NCBI GenBank assembly: GCA_031270945.1
Contig: JAISWZ010000562.1
Span: forward strand, 1 to 37,060
Direction of reading: 5' to 3'
Source of the DNA: Clostridiales bacterium
GTDB lineage: Bacteria; Bacillota; Clostridia; Lachnospirales; WQUN01
Length of the DNA stretch: 37,060 bases
Each line of letters opens with the position of its first letter. Position 1 is the first letter of the stretch. The notes beneath the pieces were generated by a model. The model was given only the letters and a program-made list of their open reading frames with translations. It did no database searches and was not told the origin of the DNA. A program made the translations under genes and the position numbers. This document shows positions 23,120 through 34,063 of the stretch, in pieces.

Positions 23120-25843
23120 CTATTCCCCATCATCAAGATCGGGATCTATGGGTGATTGATCTGAATCATCGTCGTTATCTTCGTCAAGTTCGGGATCTGA
23201 GTCATCAAGTTCGGGATCTTCGTCTTCTTTGTTGTCTTCGTCGTCTTCGAATAGGCCTTCTTCTTCGTAGTCTTCGTCGTCATCATCATAGAATTCTTCA
23301 TCATCTTCGAACTCTTCGTCGTCTTCGATCTCTTCGGATTCGCCGACAGGCTCCTGATCTACGGGCACCGGCTGGGTCTCGTCAGGCTCTTCAGCCTCTA
23401 TCTGATCTGCTCTGATCTTTGAGACGGCTGTGATTGTGACTCCTGGATCCAGGTCTATGAGCTTGACGCCTGTGGCGAACCTTCCTTTTGTTGAGATGTC
23501 CTCTACCTTGAAGCGGATAATGAGCCCTTCTGAAGTGAGGATAAGCATCTCTTCCTCTACTGAGGCGGCGCATACTCCTGCGATGCGGCCGCTTTTTTCG
23601 GAGTACTTGTAGGCGCGGACGCCTTTTCCTTTTCTTTGGATGAGGCGGAATTCTGACGCCTTGGTACGCTTGCCATATCCGAACTCTGAGAAGAAGATGA
23701 GCTGGGATTCTTCGGAGCTGACACAAGCTCCAACAACAGCGTCATCATTCTCAATGACTATGGTTCTGAGTCCTCTGGCGTCGCGACCCATAAGCCGTAC
23801 CTGTGACTCTTTGAACCTGATGCAGTAGCCCTTTGTAGAGGCGATGAAGATTTCTTCGCCTTCTCTCAAGAGGAGCACGGTCTTGAGCTCATCGCCATCC
23901 TTGAAGTTGATGATGTTTAATCCCCTTACCATTATCTTGGCAAAGTGCTTTACAGATATCTTCTTGACCATGCCTTTCTTTGTTACAAGAAGAGCATAGG
24001 GTCTTGGATCATCCTTGGAAGTGGCGATGACTGACACTATGGTTTCTCCTGGCATGAGCTTAAGGAGGTTGACGATTGGAGTGCCCTTCGCCGCTCTTCC
24101 CGCTGACGGAAGCTTATAGGTCTTAAGGCTGTACGCTCTGCCTTTGTTTGTGAAGAAGGTGATCATGTCATGGGTGCCTGAGACGATGATGTCTTTGACC
24201 AGGTCTTCTTCCCTGGTTTGCATGCCCATGACGCCTTTGCCGCCTCTTCTTTGGATCTTGTATGTGCTAAGCGGGATGCGCTTTATATAGTCCATCTGGG
24301 AGAGGGTGACAACGCAGTTCTCCTCATTTATGAGATCCTCATAGTCTATCTCTCCGGGATCCTCGATGATCTGGGTTCTCCTGGCGTCTCCGTACTTGGC
24401 TTTCATGGCAAGGAGCTCTTCTTTTATGACTGAATAGAGCTTCGCCTCGTCTTGGAGGATCCCTTCGAGCCTTTCGATATCCAGCTTTAGCTTTGCGTGC
24501 TCGTCAGCTATCTTCCCTCTTTCAAGGTTTGTGAGCGCTCTGAGCCTCATTTCCACGATGGCTGCGGCTTGCTCGTCCAGGAGGGAGAACCTTGTGATGA
24601 GCTTGGTTCTGGCTTCTTGTGCATCTTGGGAAGACCGGATTAGCTGAAGGATCTCATCCATGTTGTCAAGTGCTACTAGGTAGCCTTCCAGGATGAGGCT
24701 TCTCTTTTTGGCCTTGGCCAGCTCAAACTTGGTTCTGCGGAAGAGGACATCCTTCTGGTGGCCCAGGTACTGCTCCAGGAGCTCCTGCAGGTTGAGAATG
24801 ACGGCTTCCTGGTTGACAAGGGCAAGCATGATGATCCCGTAGCTTTCCTGCAAGGAGGAAAACTTGTAGAGCTTATTCAGGATGACAGAGGAGTTGGCGT
24901 CTTTTCTGAGCTCTATTACTATCCTTACTCCATTTCTGTCAGTCTCGTCCCTTATGTCAGTGATGCCGTCCAGGTGCCTATCCTTGACCAGATCAGCTAT
25001 CTTGGAGACAAGCCTAGCTTTGTTGACCTGGTAGGGGATCTCGGTTACAACTATCATCTCTCGCCCTTGGGTGCCTGGCATTGGGACTATCTGCGCTGTG
25101 GCTCTGACAGTGACCTTGCCTCTGCCTGTCTTGTAGGCTTGGCGTATGCCGCTAGTGCCTAGGATTGAGGCGCCGGTGGGGTAATCAGGGCCTTTGATGA
25201 TAGCCAGGATGTCATCGATGGGTGTCGGCTTGGACTGGATCAGGTTGTCAAGCATCATGACCAGGGCGTCTATGCACTCTGTCAGGTTGTGCGGCGGAAT
25301 GTTTGTAGCCATTCCAACCGCTATGCCAGAGGATCCGTTGACCAAGAGGTTTGGAAACTTCGAGGGAAGAACCTCAGGCTCCTGAAATTCGCCATCATAG
25401 TTGGGGATGAAGTTGACGGTCTCTTTTTCTATGTCCGCCAGCATCTCCATGGCTATCTTGCTGAGCCTGGCTTCTGTGTACCTTTGGGCGGCGGCGCTGT
25501 CGCCGTCCATGGATCCAAAGTTGCCGTGTCCATCCACCAAGGGGTATCTGATGGAGAAGTCCTGGGCCATGCGAACCATCGCGTCGTAAATGGAGGAATC
25601 GCCGTGGGGGTGGTACTTTCCCATGGTGTCTCCAACAATACGGGCGCTTTTCTTGTATGCCTTTGAAGGATCCAAGTTGAGCTCGTTCATGGCATAGAGA
25701 ATTCTCCGGTGCACAGGCTTCAGACCGTCCCTTGCGTCTGGGAGAGCCCTGGCCACTATCACGCTCATCGAGTAGTTGAGATACGAGGTGTGCATCTCCT
25801 TGACGATGTTTATATTTACTATCTTGTCGGTAGAACCATCCAT
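23120..25843 (-). CDS. gyrA: DNA gyrase subunit A with a very long acidic tail
   Basis: A 907-residue GyrA, the breakage-reunion subunit of DNA gyrase, which pairs with GyrB to introduce negative supercoils. The start is ATG 25843 with GGAGAG upstream. The quinolone-resistance region reads [10 protein letters not shown], with Ser83 and Asp87 in E. coli numbering, the drug-sensitive state. The catalytic Tyr is at 122 (RYTEARLS). The GyrA box QRRGGKG confirms gyrase rather than topoisomerase IV. After the beta-pinwheel (ending near [19 protein letters not shown]) comes a tail of 92 residues of which about 55 are Asp or Glu and only one is Lys. Typical GyrA tails are much shorter. It lies 38 nt downstream of gyrB and is surely co-transcribed with it. 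Confidence 0.98.
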   Translation of the reverse strand: MDGSTDKIVNINIVKEMHTSYLNYSMSVIVARALPDARDGLKPVHRRILYAMNELNLDPSKAYKKSARIVGDTMGKYHPHGDSSIYDAMVRMAQDFSIRYPLVDGHGNFGSMDGDSAAAQRYTEARLSKIAMEMLADIEKETVNFIPNYDGEFQEPEVLPSKFPNLLVNGSSGIAVGMATNIPPHNLTECIDALVMMLDNLIQSKPTPIDDILAIIKGPDYPTGASILGTSGIRQAYKTGRGKVTVRATAQIVPMPGTQGREMIVVTEIPYQVNKARLVSKIADLVKDRHLDGITDIRDETDRNGVRIVIELRKDANSSVILNKLYKFSSLQESYGIIMLALVNQEAVILNLQELLEQYLGHQKDVLFRRTKFELAKAKKRSLILEGYLVALDNMDEILQLIRSSQDAQEARTKLITRFSLLDEQAAAIVEMRLRALTNLERGKIADEHAKLKLDIERLEGILQDEAKLYSVIKEELLAMKAKYGDARRTQIIEDPGEIDYEDLINEENCVVTLSQMDYIKRIPLSTYKIQRRGGKGVMGMQTREEDLVKDIIVSGTHDMITFFTNKGRAYSLKTYKLPSAGRAAKGTPIVNLLKLMPGETIVSVIATSKDDPRPYALLVTKKGMVKKISVKHFAKIMVRGLNIINFKDGDELKTVLLLREGEEIFIASTKGYCIRFKESQVRLMGRDARGLRTIVIENDDAVVGACVSSEESQLIFFSEFGYGKRTKASEFRLIQRKGKGVRAYKYSEKSGRIAGVCAASVEEEMLILTSEGLIIRFKVEDISTKGRFATGVKLIDLDPGVTITAVSKIRADQIEAEEPDETQPVPVDQEPVGESEEIEDDEEFEDDEEFYDDDDEDYEEEGLFEDDEDNKEDEDPELDDSDPELDEDNDDDSDQSPIDPDLDDGE

Positions 25844-25881
25844 TGCCTATTCTCTCCAGTGCCGCGAAAGCGGCCTGACAA

Positions 25882-27840
<1,959 letters not shown>

Positions 27841-27843
27841 TTA

Positions 27844-27919
27844 GTGCATATGCCAAAATTTCGTGGCTGCTTCAACGCGTGACGTTCACAAGCCATAAAT
27901 TTAATTTTGGGATATGCTC
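27844..27919. repeat. Complete family-1 element between remB and gyrB, TTA flanks
   Basis: Ends GTGCATATGCCAAAATT and AATTTTGGGATATGCTC, with TTA directly on each side (27841-27843 and 27920-27922). The inner arms are short here (GTGGCT and AGCCAT). It is placed 20 nt after the remB stop and 61 nt before the gyrB start. Confidence 0.85.
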
Positions 27920-27939
27920 TTAATTTATTGCTTCGCTCG

Positions 27940-28185
27940 TTATTGCTTCCGATCACAACCTTGCGCAACCCTAGCCGCAAGCGTAGCCGCCGCTATCGGG
28001 GACAAGATCACCATGCTCTTTGACACTGCGGCGCTCTTGGCGTTTCCTCCAGACAGATCCCTGAGCTTCCCAGACTTCTTGGCCGCTTCCAGAAACGGCT
28101 GGGGGCGCTCTAGCGCTTGCGCTCCCAAGATAACGCAAACCTCATCTAGAGGCATTAGATCGTCAGCTCCTACGTGCAGATACAT
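27940..28185 (-). CDS. remB: RemB-type regulator (DUF370)
   Basis: An 81-residue protein starting at ATG 28185 with GGGGGG 6 nt upstream. The N-terminus MYLHVGADDLMPLDEVCVIL and the C-terminal block KSMVILSPIAAATLAAR match the DUF370 pattern of B. subtilis RemB (YaaB): MYLHLG..., then a strand ending LSPISS.TL. Its position between recF and gyrB is also that of B. subtilis yaaB, which supports the call. The RemA/RemB family is known as a regulator of extracellular matrix genes; whether that role holds here is unknown. The middle (SGKLRDLSGGNAKSAAVS) is basic and Ser/Gly-rich. Confidence 0.8.
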   Translation of the reverse strand: MYLHVGADDLMPLDEVCVILGAQALERPQPFLEAAKKSGKLRDLSGGNAKSAAVSKSMVILSPIAAATLAARVAQGCDRKQ

Positions 28186-28216
28186 GGATGTTGTCCCCCC
28201 TTTATGGGTAATATTT

Positions 28217-28244
28217 AATGTATTGCTTATATAGTGCGTGTAAA
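28217..28244 (-). promoter_or_regulatory. Candidate promoter for remB-gyrBA
   Basis: On the minus strand TTTACA (28244-28239) and TACATT (28222-28217) are 16 bp apart, about 32 nt upstream of the remB start codon. It may drive remB and read through to gyrB and gyrA. Confidence 0.4.
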
Positions 28245-28361
28245 TATTTAGAAGAGCTTGCTGATATTGAAAAGCGCGAGATAAGATTTAGTTGATTAAT
28301 ATTTAAAGCGCTTGTAGGGCGCATCTAGCGAATAAGGTGAATCATTTATATAAAATCAGGA

Positions 28362-29444
28362 CTAGCTAGGCGCAATCAGCCCGTTTTGAACCTTCATGAC
28401 AAACGCGCTAGACTCTAGGGATTTTAGCGAGTCTTCGATGCCAGTGCATGTGATTATGGACTGTATGCCTGTCAAAGACCCAACCAAGTGACCCTGCCTT
28501 TTGCTGTCAAGCTCTGACAGGATGTCATCCAGGAGAAGAATGGGGGATGTGCCCTTGTTTTCACGGATCAAGTCTATCTCGGCCATCTTTATGGCTAAGG
28601 AAGCGGTTCTTTGCTGGCCTTGGGATCCAAATGATCGGGCGTCGCAGCCGTTTATGGAAATGGACATGTCGTCCTTGTGAATCCCTATTGAAGTTGATCC
28701 AAAGATCGTGTCCCGTTCCCTGTTGGCCCTGAGCTTTTTCTCGTATTCTTCATCGCTCACGCTTGGGCGGTAGAGGACTTCAAGCTGCTCTTTGCTCTCT
28801 GAAACCTTCTCGTGCATGGATCTGGCGTGCGGCGCTATCAAGTCGAGAAACCACTGTCTGCGCTTCATGATCCTCTTGCCTAGGACGGCCATCTGGGAAT
28901 CCCACATGTCGAGATCGTCACCGGCTTGGGGGGCTCTTTTTATGGATTTCAAGGAGAGGTTGCGCTGTTTCATTACCCTATGGTAATTCTGGAGGTCAAA
29001 GCAGTAGACCTTGTCAAGCTGGCAAAGCTCCATGTCAAGGAACCTTCGCCTTTCGCCAGGTCCGCTTTTCACAAGCTTGAGATCCTCGGGTGAGAACGTG
29101 ACAGCTGGAAGGCTTCCAAGCAGGTCTCCGATCCTTGATATTGGCACGTCATTTAAGGTCGCGGCCTTCCTGCCATTGGACTTCAAGTGGATGTCAAGCC
29201 TATCCTCCGCTTGCCCTTTGCGCATGACGACTCCTGCATGCGCTTCTTCCGCGCCAAAACGGATCATGTCTCTTTCCCTAGAGGCTCGCAAAGATCTGCC
29301 GGTAGCGCATAGATATATGGCTTCCAGAAAGCTGGTTTTGCCTTGCGCGTTGTCTCCGACCAGTATGTTGGCGCCAGGCCCCAGCTCTGTCGCGCTGTCA
29401 GCGAGATTGCGGAAGTTTGCGCATGTGGTTTTATGTATCTTCAT
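28362..29444 (-). CDS. recF: DNA replication and repair protein RecF
   Basis: A 360-residue RecF, the SMC-like ATPase that helps load RecA at single-strand gaps. The start MKIHKTTCANFRNL at 29444 is chosen because GGAGG lies 6 nt upstream. The open extension to 29480 consists of the palindromes described separately. Walker A GDNAQGKTS (30-38), the family stretch FSPEDLKLVKSGPGERRRFLD, signature SFGSQGQQRTASLA and Walker B ILLLDDILSELD are all present. Length is normal. The small S4-domain gene yaaA, often between dnaN and recF in Bacillota, is absent; tandem hairpins occupy the gap. Confidence 0.97.
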   Translation of the reverse strand: MKIHKTTCANFRNLADSATELGPGANILVGDNAQGKTSFLEAIYLCATGRSLRASRERDMIRFGAEEAHAGVVMRKGQAEDRLDIHLKSNGRKAATLNDVPISRIGDLLGSLPAVTFSPEDLKLVKSGPGERRRFLDMELCQLDKVYCFDLQNYHRVMKQRNLSLKSIKRAPQAGDDLDMWDSQMAVLGKRIMKRRQWFLDLIAPHARSMHEKVSESKEQLEVLYRPSVSDEEYEKKLRANRERDTIFGSTSIGIHKDDMSISINGCDARSFGSQGQQRTASLAIKMAEIDLIRENKGTSPILLLDDILSELDSKRQGHLVGSLTGIQSIITCTGIEDSLKSLESSAFVMKVQNGLIAPS

Positions 29445-29457
29445 TCCGCGCCTCCGG

Positions 29458-29533
29458 GCCAGCGCTTGGGCTTTGCCCATGCGCTGGCGCCATGAGGCAA
29501 AGCCTCATGGCATGCCTGGCTTGGGCGCAAGCC
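29458..29533 (-). promoter_or_regulatory. Three tandem hairpins upstream of the recF ribosome site
   Basis: Hairpin 1 (29458-29488): GCCAGCGC pairs with GCGCTGGC and an inner GGGC pairs with GCCC. Hairpin 2 (29489-29511): GCCATGAGGC pairs with GCCTCATGGC around AAA, with no gap from hairpin 1. Hairpin 3 (29518-29533): GGCTTG pairs with CAAGCC. The recF Shine-Dalgarno (complement of 29451-29455) begins 2 nt after hairpin 1 in the mRNA. They could modulate recF translation, protect processed mRNA ends or act as an attenuator; there is no T-run. Confidence 0.6.
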
Positions 29534-29628
29534 GTCACGCTCAGTCTTTCTTGTGCCGCATGCTAAAAAAGCAATCGCGGCTTGAGCTTCATGCGCTCGT
29601 TGATCAAAAAAATATATGGGTAGCCTTT

Positions 29629-29656
29629 ATATTATTGCCAATTTACGCCATATCAA
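29629..29656 (-). promoter_or_regulatory. Candidate promoter for recF
   Basis: On the minus strand TTGATA (29656-29651) and TAATAT (29634-29629) are 16 bp apart. It lies just after the dnaN coding end, so transcripts from it would carry the hairpins at 29458-29533 as a leader for recF. Confidence 0.5.
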
Positions 29657-29662
29657 ACAGAT

Positions 29663-30778
29663 CTACGCCTTTAGCCTTAGCGGAAGAATCAAGTATTTGT
29701 AGGAGTCAGAGTCAATGCTCCTGATTGTCAGAGGACTAAGGGAGCCAGTGAAGGTAAGCGTTATCTCCCTGTCTGTAACAACACGCAAGGCGTCTATCAG
29801 GTACTTGGGGTTGAAGGCTATCTCAAGCTCATTCCCGTCGATTTCGCCCATAACCTCGTTGTATGAAGAGCCGCGCTCGCCGTTAGATGTAACAATCACC
29901 TTGTCTGACTGAACCTCCAGCCTTACTGGAAGCTGCTTGTCATCTTTGCCTAAAAGGAAAGCCAGCTCCAGGCTATCCAGCAGCTCCTGGCGAGAGAGCC
30001 TTACGTAGGTGCTGAAGTCGTCGTTGAAAATCTGCGAGTACTTGAGGAACTCTCCTTCGAGAAGCCTTGATGTTAGAGTGTACGTTGGCAGCTCGAAAAG
30101 AATGTGCTTCTCCGTGAAATGGAACTTCAGGATGTCGTTTCCGTCTGACGGAAGCAGCTTCACAAGCTCTGACAGGCTGGCCGCAGGAATCACTACTTCA
30201 AACTGGGCGTCTGGATCCAGGTGCTCGTCCTCAATTTTCCGAAAGGCAATGCGGAATCCGTCCACTGCCACCAGGTTCAGGGATCCCCCGTTAATTTGCA
30301 TCAGCTCTCCAGTCAGTATAGGCTTTGACTCCACCACAGCCGCAGAGAATATGGTCTGCCTGATCATTTCCCGGAATTTGGCTGCGCTCAATGAGAATAC
30401 CTTGTCAACCTCCACTTCTGGCAGAGTAGGGTACTCAATGGCGTTTTGCCCCAACAGTTTCATTTGCGTCCTGTCGCTTTTGAAAAAGACGACATTCTGT
30501 GGATTTGACTCAATCGTGATAAGATCTCCCGGCATCTTTTTTACGATGTCGCTGAACATCTTGCAGTTGATTGCAACTGAGCCTCTCTCGTCTACTCGGG
30601 CTGGAATTTCAGCCGTCTTGATGCCTACCCTGAGGTCATTGCCATAAAGCCTGATGCCGTTATCCTCGGCAGTCAGCAAGAGGCACTCAAGTATAGGCTG
30701 GGTTGTCCTGCTAGAAACCGCCTTTGAGGCAATGTTGATGCTGTCTAGCAAAAGCTGCTTGTCTATGCTGATTTTCAT
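29663..30778 (-). CDS. dnaN: DNA polymerase III beta subunit (sliding clamp)
   Basis: A 371-residue sliding clamp, which as a dimer ring tethers DNA polymerase III and other factors to DNA. The start is ATG 30778. Family features run the full length: MKISIDKQLLLDSINIASKA at the N-terminus, SSRTTQPILECLLL, NCKMFSDIVKKMPGD, VAVDGFRIAFRK in the middle domain and the C-terminal end YLILPLRLKA. Length is normal. Ribosome-site candidates are GGGGGA very close to the start and AAAGGAG about 28 nt upstream, with a hairpin between (30789-30804). A TTGACA-like -35 is present at 30914-30909 on the minus strand but no good -10 follows. dnaA, usually directly upstream, is absent for at least 6.2 kb. Confidence 0.98.
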   Translation of the reverse strand: MKISIDKQLLLDSINIASKAVSSRTTQPILECLLLTAEDNGIRLYGNDLRVGIKTAEIPARVDERGSVAINCKMFSDIVKKMPGDLITIESNPQNVVFFKSDRTQMKLLGQNAIEYPTLPEVEVDKVFSLSAAKFREMIRQTIFSAAVVESKPILTGELMQINGGSLNLVAVDGFRIAFRKIEDEHLDPDAQFEVVIPAASLSELVKLLPSDGNDILKFHFTEKHILFELPTYTLTSRLLEGEFLKYSQIFNDDFSTYVRLSRQELLDSLELAFLLGKDDKQLPVRLEVQSDKVIVTSNGERGSSYNEVMGEIDGNELEIAFNPKYLIDALRVVTDREITLTFTGSLSPLTIRSIDSDSYKYLILPLRLKA

Positions 30779-30788
30779 GATCCCCCGC

Positions 30789-30804
30789 CGCGGATGGTTC
30801 CGCG
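30789..30804 (-). promoter_or_regulatory. Hairpin between two possible dnaN ribosome sites
   Basis: CGCGGA and TCCGCG pair around a 4-nt loop. In the mRNA the order is AAAGGAG, this hairpin, GCGGGGGATC, ATG. Folding would bring the strong AAAGGAG site to a usable distance from the start codon, so the hairpin may control dnaN translation. Confidence 0.45.
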
Positions 30805-31057
30805 TCTCCTTTCATTTCGAGCATGCGTTGCCGCGCCGCAAGAGGCTAGCCCGCTTGCGCCCGCTATGCGCATAAGCGCCGGAAAGTGATTTCGGGTTAT
30901 GCGCTATATGTCAAGCAAAGGGTTTAGCCTTTGCGATTTTCTGGGGTTAGGGGTATGATGCGAATCCTGGGGCAAGTGTTGCAGGGAGTGATTGCATATT
31001 AACTCGCAGAGCTTAATCCGAGCTTTAGCTATGCTAACGAGTGTTAAGAGTCATATA

Positions 31058-31134
31058 TGATTCTACAGAAGGAACTTTTTCAAATCCTTGATTAAAGGCC
31101 AATACGCTGGCCAAAGGTTGTTACGTCAGAATCA
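31058..31134. mobile_element. Shortened family-2 MITE-like copy
   Basis: TGATTCTACAGAAGGAAC at the left and GGTTGTTACGTCAGAATCA at the right match the element at 9759-9882 read on the other strand, as does CTTGATTAAAGGC in the middle. About 45 bp of the body are missing. Possible remnant of a target duplication: CATATAT before and AGTATAT after. Confidence 0.6.
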
Positions 31135-31302
31135 GTATATTTATCATAAGCGGCCTTCTATGATTCTAAGGCTGGCAACGATAAACATATTCCTTATTTG
31201 GGCTTTCGTCAGCAGAATATATATTCTGTGAGATTTACGAAGCAAAGCGAAATCTAAAAAGGTTTGATTTTCAGGCCGAAATCTTAGGCTTATTCGCGCT
31301 TA

Positions 31303-31436
31303 ATGCATATACCGAAATTCTTATAATGGCACAGGATAGTGTTGCCCATATTCAAGGCAAATCGCCAAAGGCATGCGATGCTTTCGCTTGGTTTTTCAGA
31401 ACCTAATTAATTTTTGGGGCATGCCCTTAAACTTGA
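31303..31436. repeat. Degenerate family-1 element with TTA flanks
   Basis: ATGCATATACCGAAATTC at the left and TTAATTTTTGGGGCATGCCC at the right are diverged terminal repeats. TTA stands on each side (31300-31302 and 31437-31439). The interior has AAGGCATGCGATGCTTTCGC-type sequence as in the 32379 copy. Confidence 0.6.
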
Positions 31437-31789
31437 GTCAAGTTTAGGATAAATCAACTGCAAAGCTTCGCAGTTATATTTTCGTGCAACTAGAAGTTCA
31501 AAGTGCTAGCCACAGTTAAAACTTGGCATACAGTGCTAGCAATTATCCAGGGTAAATGAAAAGATGCTGTTGCGGGTTGGCATTAATAGCTACTCCTTAA
31601 GACTATGCTCACTGACTTGCTTGGTCGAAAATGTCAGCTGTATCGCTACGGCATGACCCGTTTAAACAGCACGAGCGCACAGGACTATAAAGCATTGCCC
31701 ATGAATGCGAGCAACCTCAATCCAGCGCCTCTTCAGAGAGTTTGGATGTTCTTATCCCTCTATAGTTATATCGACTAAATCACGGTCTT

Positions 31790-31935
31790 GCATTCGGATA
31801 TGCTTTAATAAGCTTCTGCCTAAGCGCTACAGGATATGATCTATGGAGCTTCTGCTGTGCGCTACAGGATATGATCTAAGAGGCTTCTGCTGTGTGTTAC
31901 AGGATATGCTCTGTGAAGCTTCTAGAGCGCACTAC
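31790..31935 (+). repeat. Four tandem copies of a 35-36 bp unit
   Basis: The unit is approximately CTACAGGATATGATCT, then GGAGCTTCTGCTGTGCG. The GGATATG motif starts at 31796, 31832, 31867 and 31902, so spacing is 36, 35 and 35 bp. There are no unique spacers, so it is not a CRISPR array. The first and last units are more diverged. Confidence 0.75.
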
Positions 31936-32026
31936 AAGGGGCCTCTGGACATGCCATGGCACTTTCTATAGGGCTGCATCGCAGCGTCCATCTGGAGCGT
32001 TTATTGAGGGGTTTCGCTAAAGGCCA

Positions 32027-32125
32027 AGCATATCCCAGCATTCCTAAAGAGGCGCAGCGAAAGTCATCGCGATGCTTTAACGCGAGACTTTCGCAAGCCC
32101 TAAAATAAATCTTGGGATATGATCA
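32027..32125. repeat. Family-1 element, GCGAAAGTC arm type
   Basis: AGCATATCCCAGCATTC and AATCTTGGGATATGATC are the ends. Inner arms GCAGCGAAAGTC and GACTTTCGCAAGC pair and are of the same type as the copy at 20925-21023, in opposite orientation. Confidence 0.75.
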
Positions 32126-32378
32126 TAGCCTCGGAGCCCTGCTCTCTAGAGCTAGAAACATCTGCTTTAATCGTGTTGCTTATCAGGCACGCTTTGCCAT
32201 TAAAGCGCTGCCTTTCCGTGATTCCTGTGAGTCATCACGGAATAACAAAATATGAGAGCAGGATTTCGAGGCTAAATTTGGCCATTTATTGATTCTTGCA
32301 GTTACTTCAAAACTTGCAGACTGCTCACGGGCAGATCCCTGGCTTCAAAGTGGATCTCAACTTTCGGACGCGCATGAA

Positions 32379-32475
32379 GAGCGTATCCCAAACTCCATAA
32401 ACGCACGGAGAAAAGGCATGCGATGCTTCAACGCGTAGCTTTCCCGCGTTATAAAATTAATTTTGGCATACGCTC
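32379..32475. repeat. Family-1 element with paired end change
   Basis: GAGCGTATCCCAAACTCC and AATTTTGGCATACGCTC are the ends. The change A to G in GAGCGTATC is matched by T to C in the other end (ATACGCTC). Inner arms GGAGAAAAGGC and AGCTTTCCCGCG pair only partly. The flank is TAA on the right and GAA on the left. Confidence 0.7.
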
Positions 32476-32589
32476 TAAGATGCTCTTGGATGCTAAACTC
32501 ATTGTTGCAACTGCTGTTATAGCCTTGTCTTGCATGCCCTTAAGAGCTTAACCAGTCTGTATGCGGCGTTTAAGAACAGGGGTTATTGA

Positions 32590-34063
32590 TAAGTCAAAAA
32601 CTCCGCTTGCTAGGCTTTCGGAGAGCCTGGCTCAACAAGGTTAAAGCAATGAAAGGCGAACTTCGAAAAGGCTTAAGGATTCAAGTTTGAGTCTGAGCAC
32701 TTCCAAGTTTATGGTGTTGGTTTGTGAAACGTACAGCCAAATCTTAGCGCAGTGCAATTGTTTAGGCTAGCACTGCTTAATATAGGCCTATTTCTAGGCA
32801 TACTGGTAGCATTGCCATACTAGTATTAAAAATCAAAAATGCAAACTCTAAAAAAATTAAGAGTCGGTTAAGAGTTTGAGCATTTTTCAGTTTGTAGCCT
32901 TTATTAAAAAACTCGGTTAAAAATCCAAAAAACTAACTCTGAAAGAATACAGAGCATAGGCTAAAATCTAAGCACTTCCAAGTTTACAGGGTTAGATCTT
33001 GAAACTGATAGGCGAGCTACATACGCTTGGCTCGGAGAAACCAGCGATTCGCTTAAGGCCTATATTCAGGCGCAATGCTTGTGTTAGCGTTGAGATCTTT
33101 TAAAGCTCCGAAAGGCAAACTCTAAAAAATCAATAGTCCGTTGAAAATCGTAATATTCAGCTTATAGTATTTCTAAAAAACAGGGCTAAAAATCCGAAAA
33201 AGCGAACTCAACAAGGGTAGAAAACCCCAGTTGATGAACTAAACACTTACAGCATTACTGCATTCACTTGCGGTAACTGTTTCTAAAGCTTATTGCCCGG
33301 CATGTGGAAGTCAGCGCATCTCGCTTGAGGTCTAGGATTAGGCCATCAGAACGAGTTGCCCCTCATCATGAGCTTCCAAGCTGTATATGGGTTCTTTGGA
33401 AGCTGAACCCCTTTATCTAATGCTTTATCCCGGGTTTTAAGGCTTTAGCCTGTTGATATGTGGACAAAAAGTCCTTTCGCTAGGCCTTTGAGAGCCTGAC
33501 GTTTCAACTTAACCAAAAATCTGAAAGCGCGAACTTCAGAAAATCTCAATAAACAAATCGACTCTCCAAACGCTTCCAAATCTGCGAAGTTAGTTTGTGA
33601 AACTGGTAGTAAAAGTCTGCGCATATCGCTTGTGAAAGCTAGCGCCTTTTGTTTGAGGCCTATTTCTAGGCATCATGGGTGCGTTGCATTATGATTAATT
33701 TGAAAAACCTAAATTACAAACTGAGAAAGGCTTAAAACAGAACCCTTTCCAGTTTGCTGCCTCTCTTCAACCTTGGTTAAAATCCGAAAAATCGATTCTG
33801 CAAGGGTAGAAGAGCCCAACTGATGAACTAAACGCTTACAGCATTACTGCATTCACTTGCGGAAACTTCTGCTAAAGCTTATTGCCCGGCATGTGGAAGT
33901 CAGCGCGTCTCGCTTGGGGTCTAGAATAGGCCGTCAGAACGAGCTGCCCCTCATTATGTGCTTCCAAGCTGTATTTGGGTTCTTTGGAAAGCTAAACCCC
34001 TTTATCTAATGCTTTATCCCGGGTTTTAAGGCTTTAGCCTGTTGATATGTGGACAAAAAGTCC
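32590..34063 (+). repeat. Degenerate direct-repeat array, units of about 265-330 bp
   Basis: The phrase GGCTAAAAATCCGAAAAAGC and variants occur near 32640, 32920, 33185, 33512 and 33776. The best-preserved pair is 33181-33475 and 33785-34065. There CATTACTGCATTCACTTGCG, GCCCGGCATGTGGAAGTCAG and TGATATGTGGACAAAAAGTC are nearly unchanged; the end of the unit is offset by exactly 589 bp. TGTGGACAA, one base from a DnaA box, occurs in both copies (33459 and 34048). Confidence 0.75.

Noticed and set aside
29011..30647. Long frames on the plus strand opposite recF and dnaN (up to 237 codons).
   Set aside because: They are antisense shadows of well-conserved genes; the translations show no family features.
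31790..31935. Possible CRISPR array.
   Set aside because: Units are directly adjacent with no unique spacers, and no cas genes are present.
33459..34056. oriC call from TGTGGACAA sites near dnaN.
   Set aside because: Only two imperfect DnaA boxes, both inside a repeated unit, no AT-rich unwinding element and no dnaA gene. Too weak for an origin feature.
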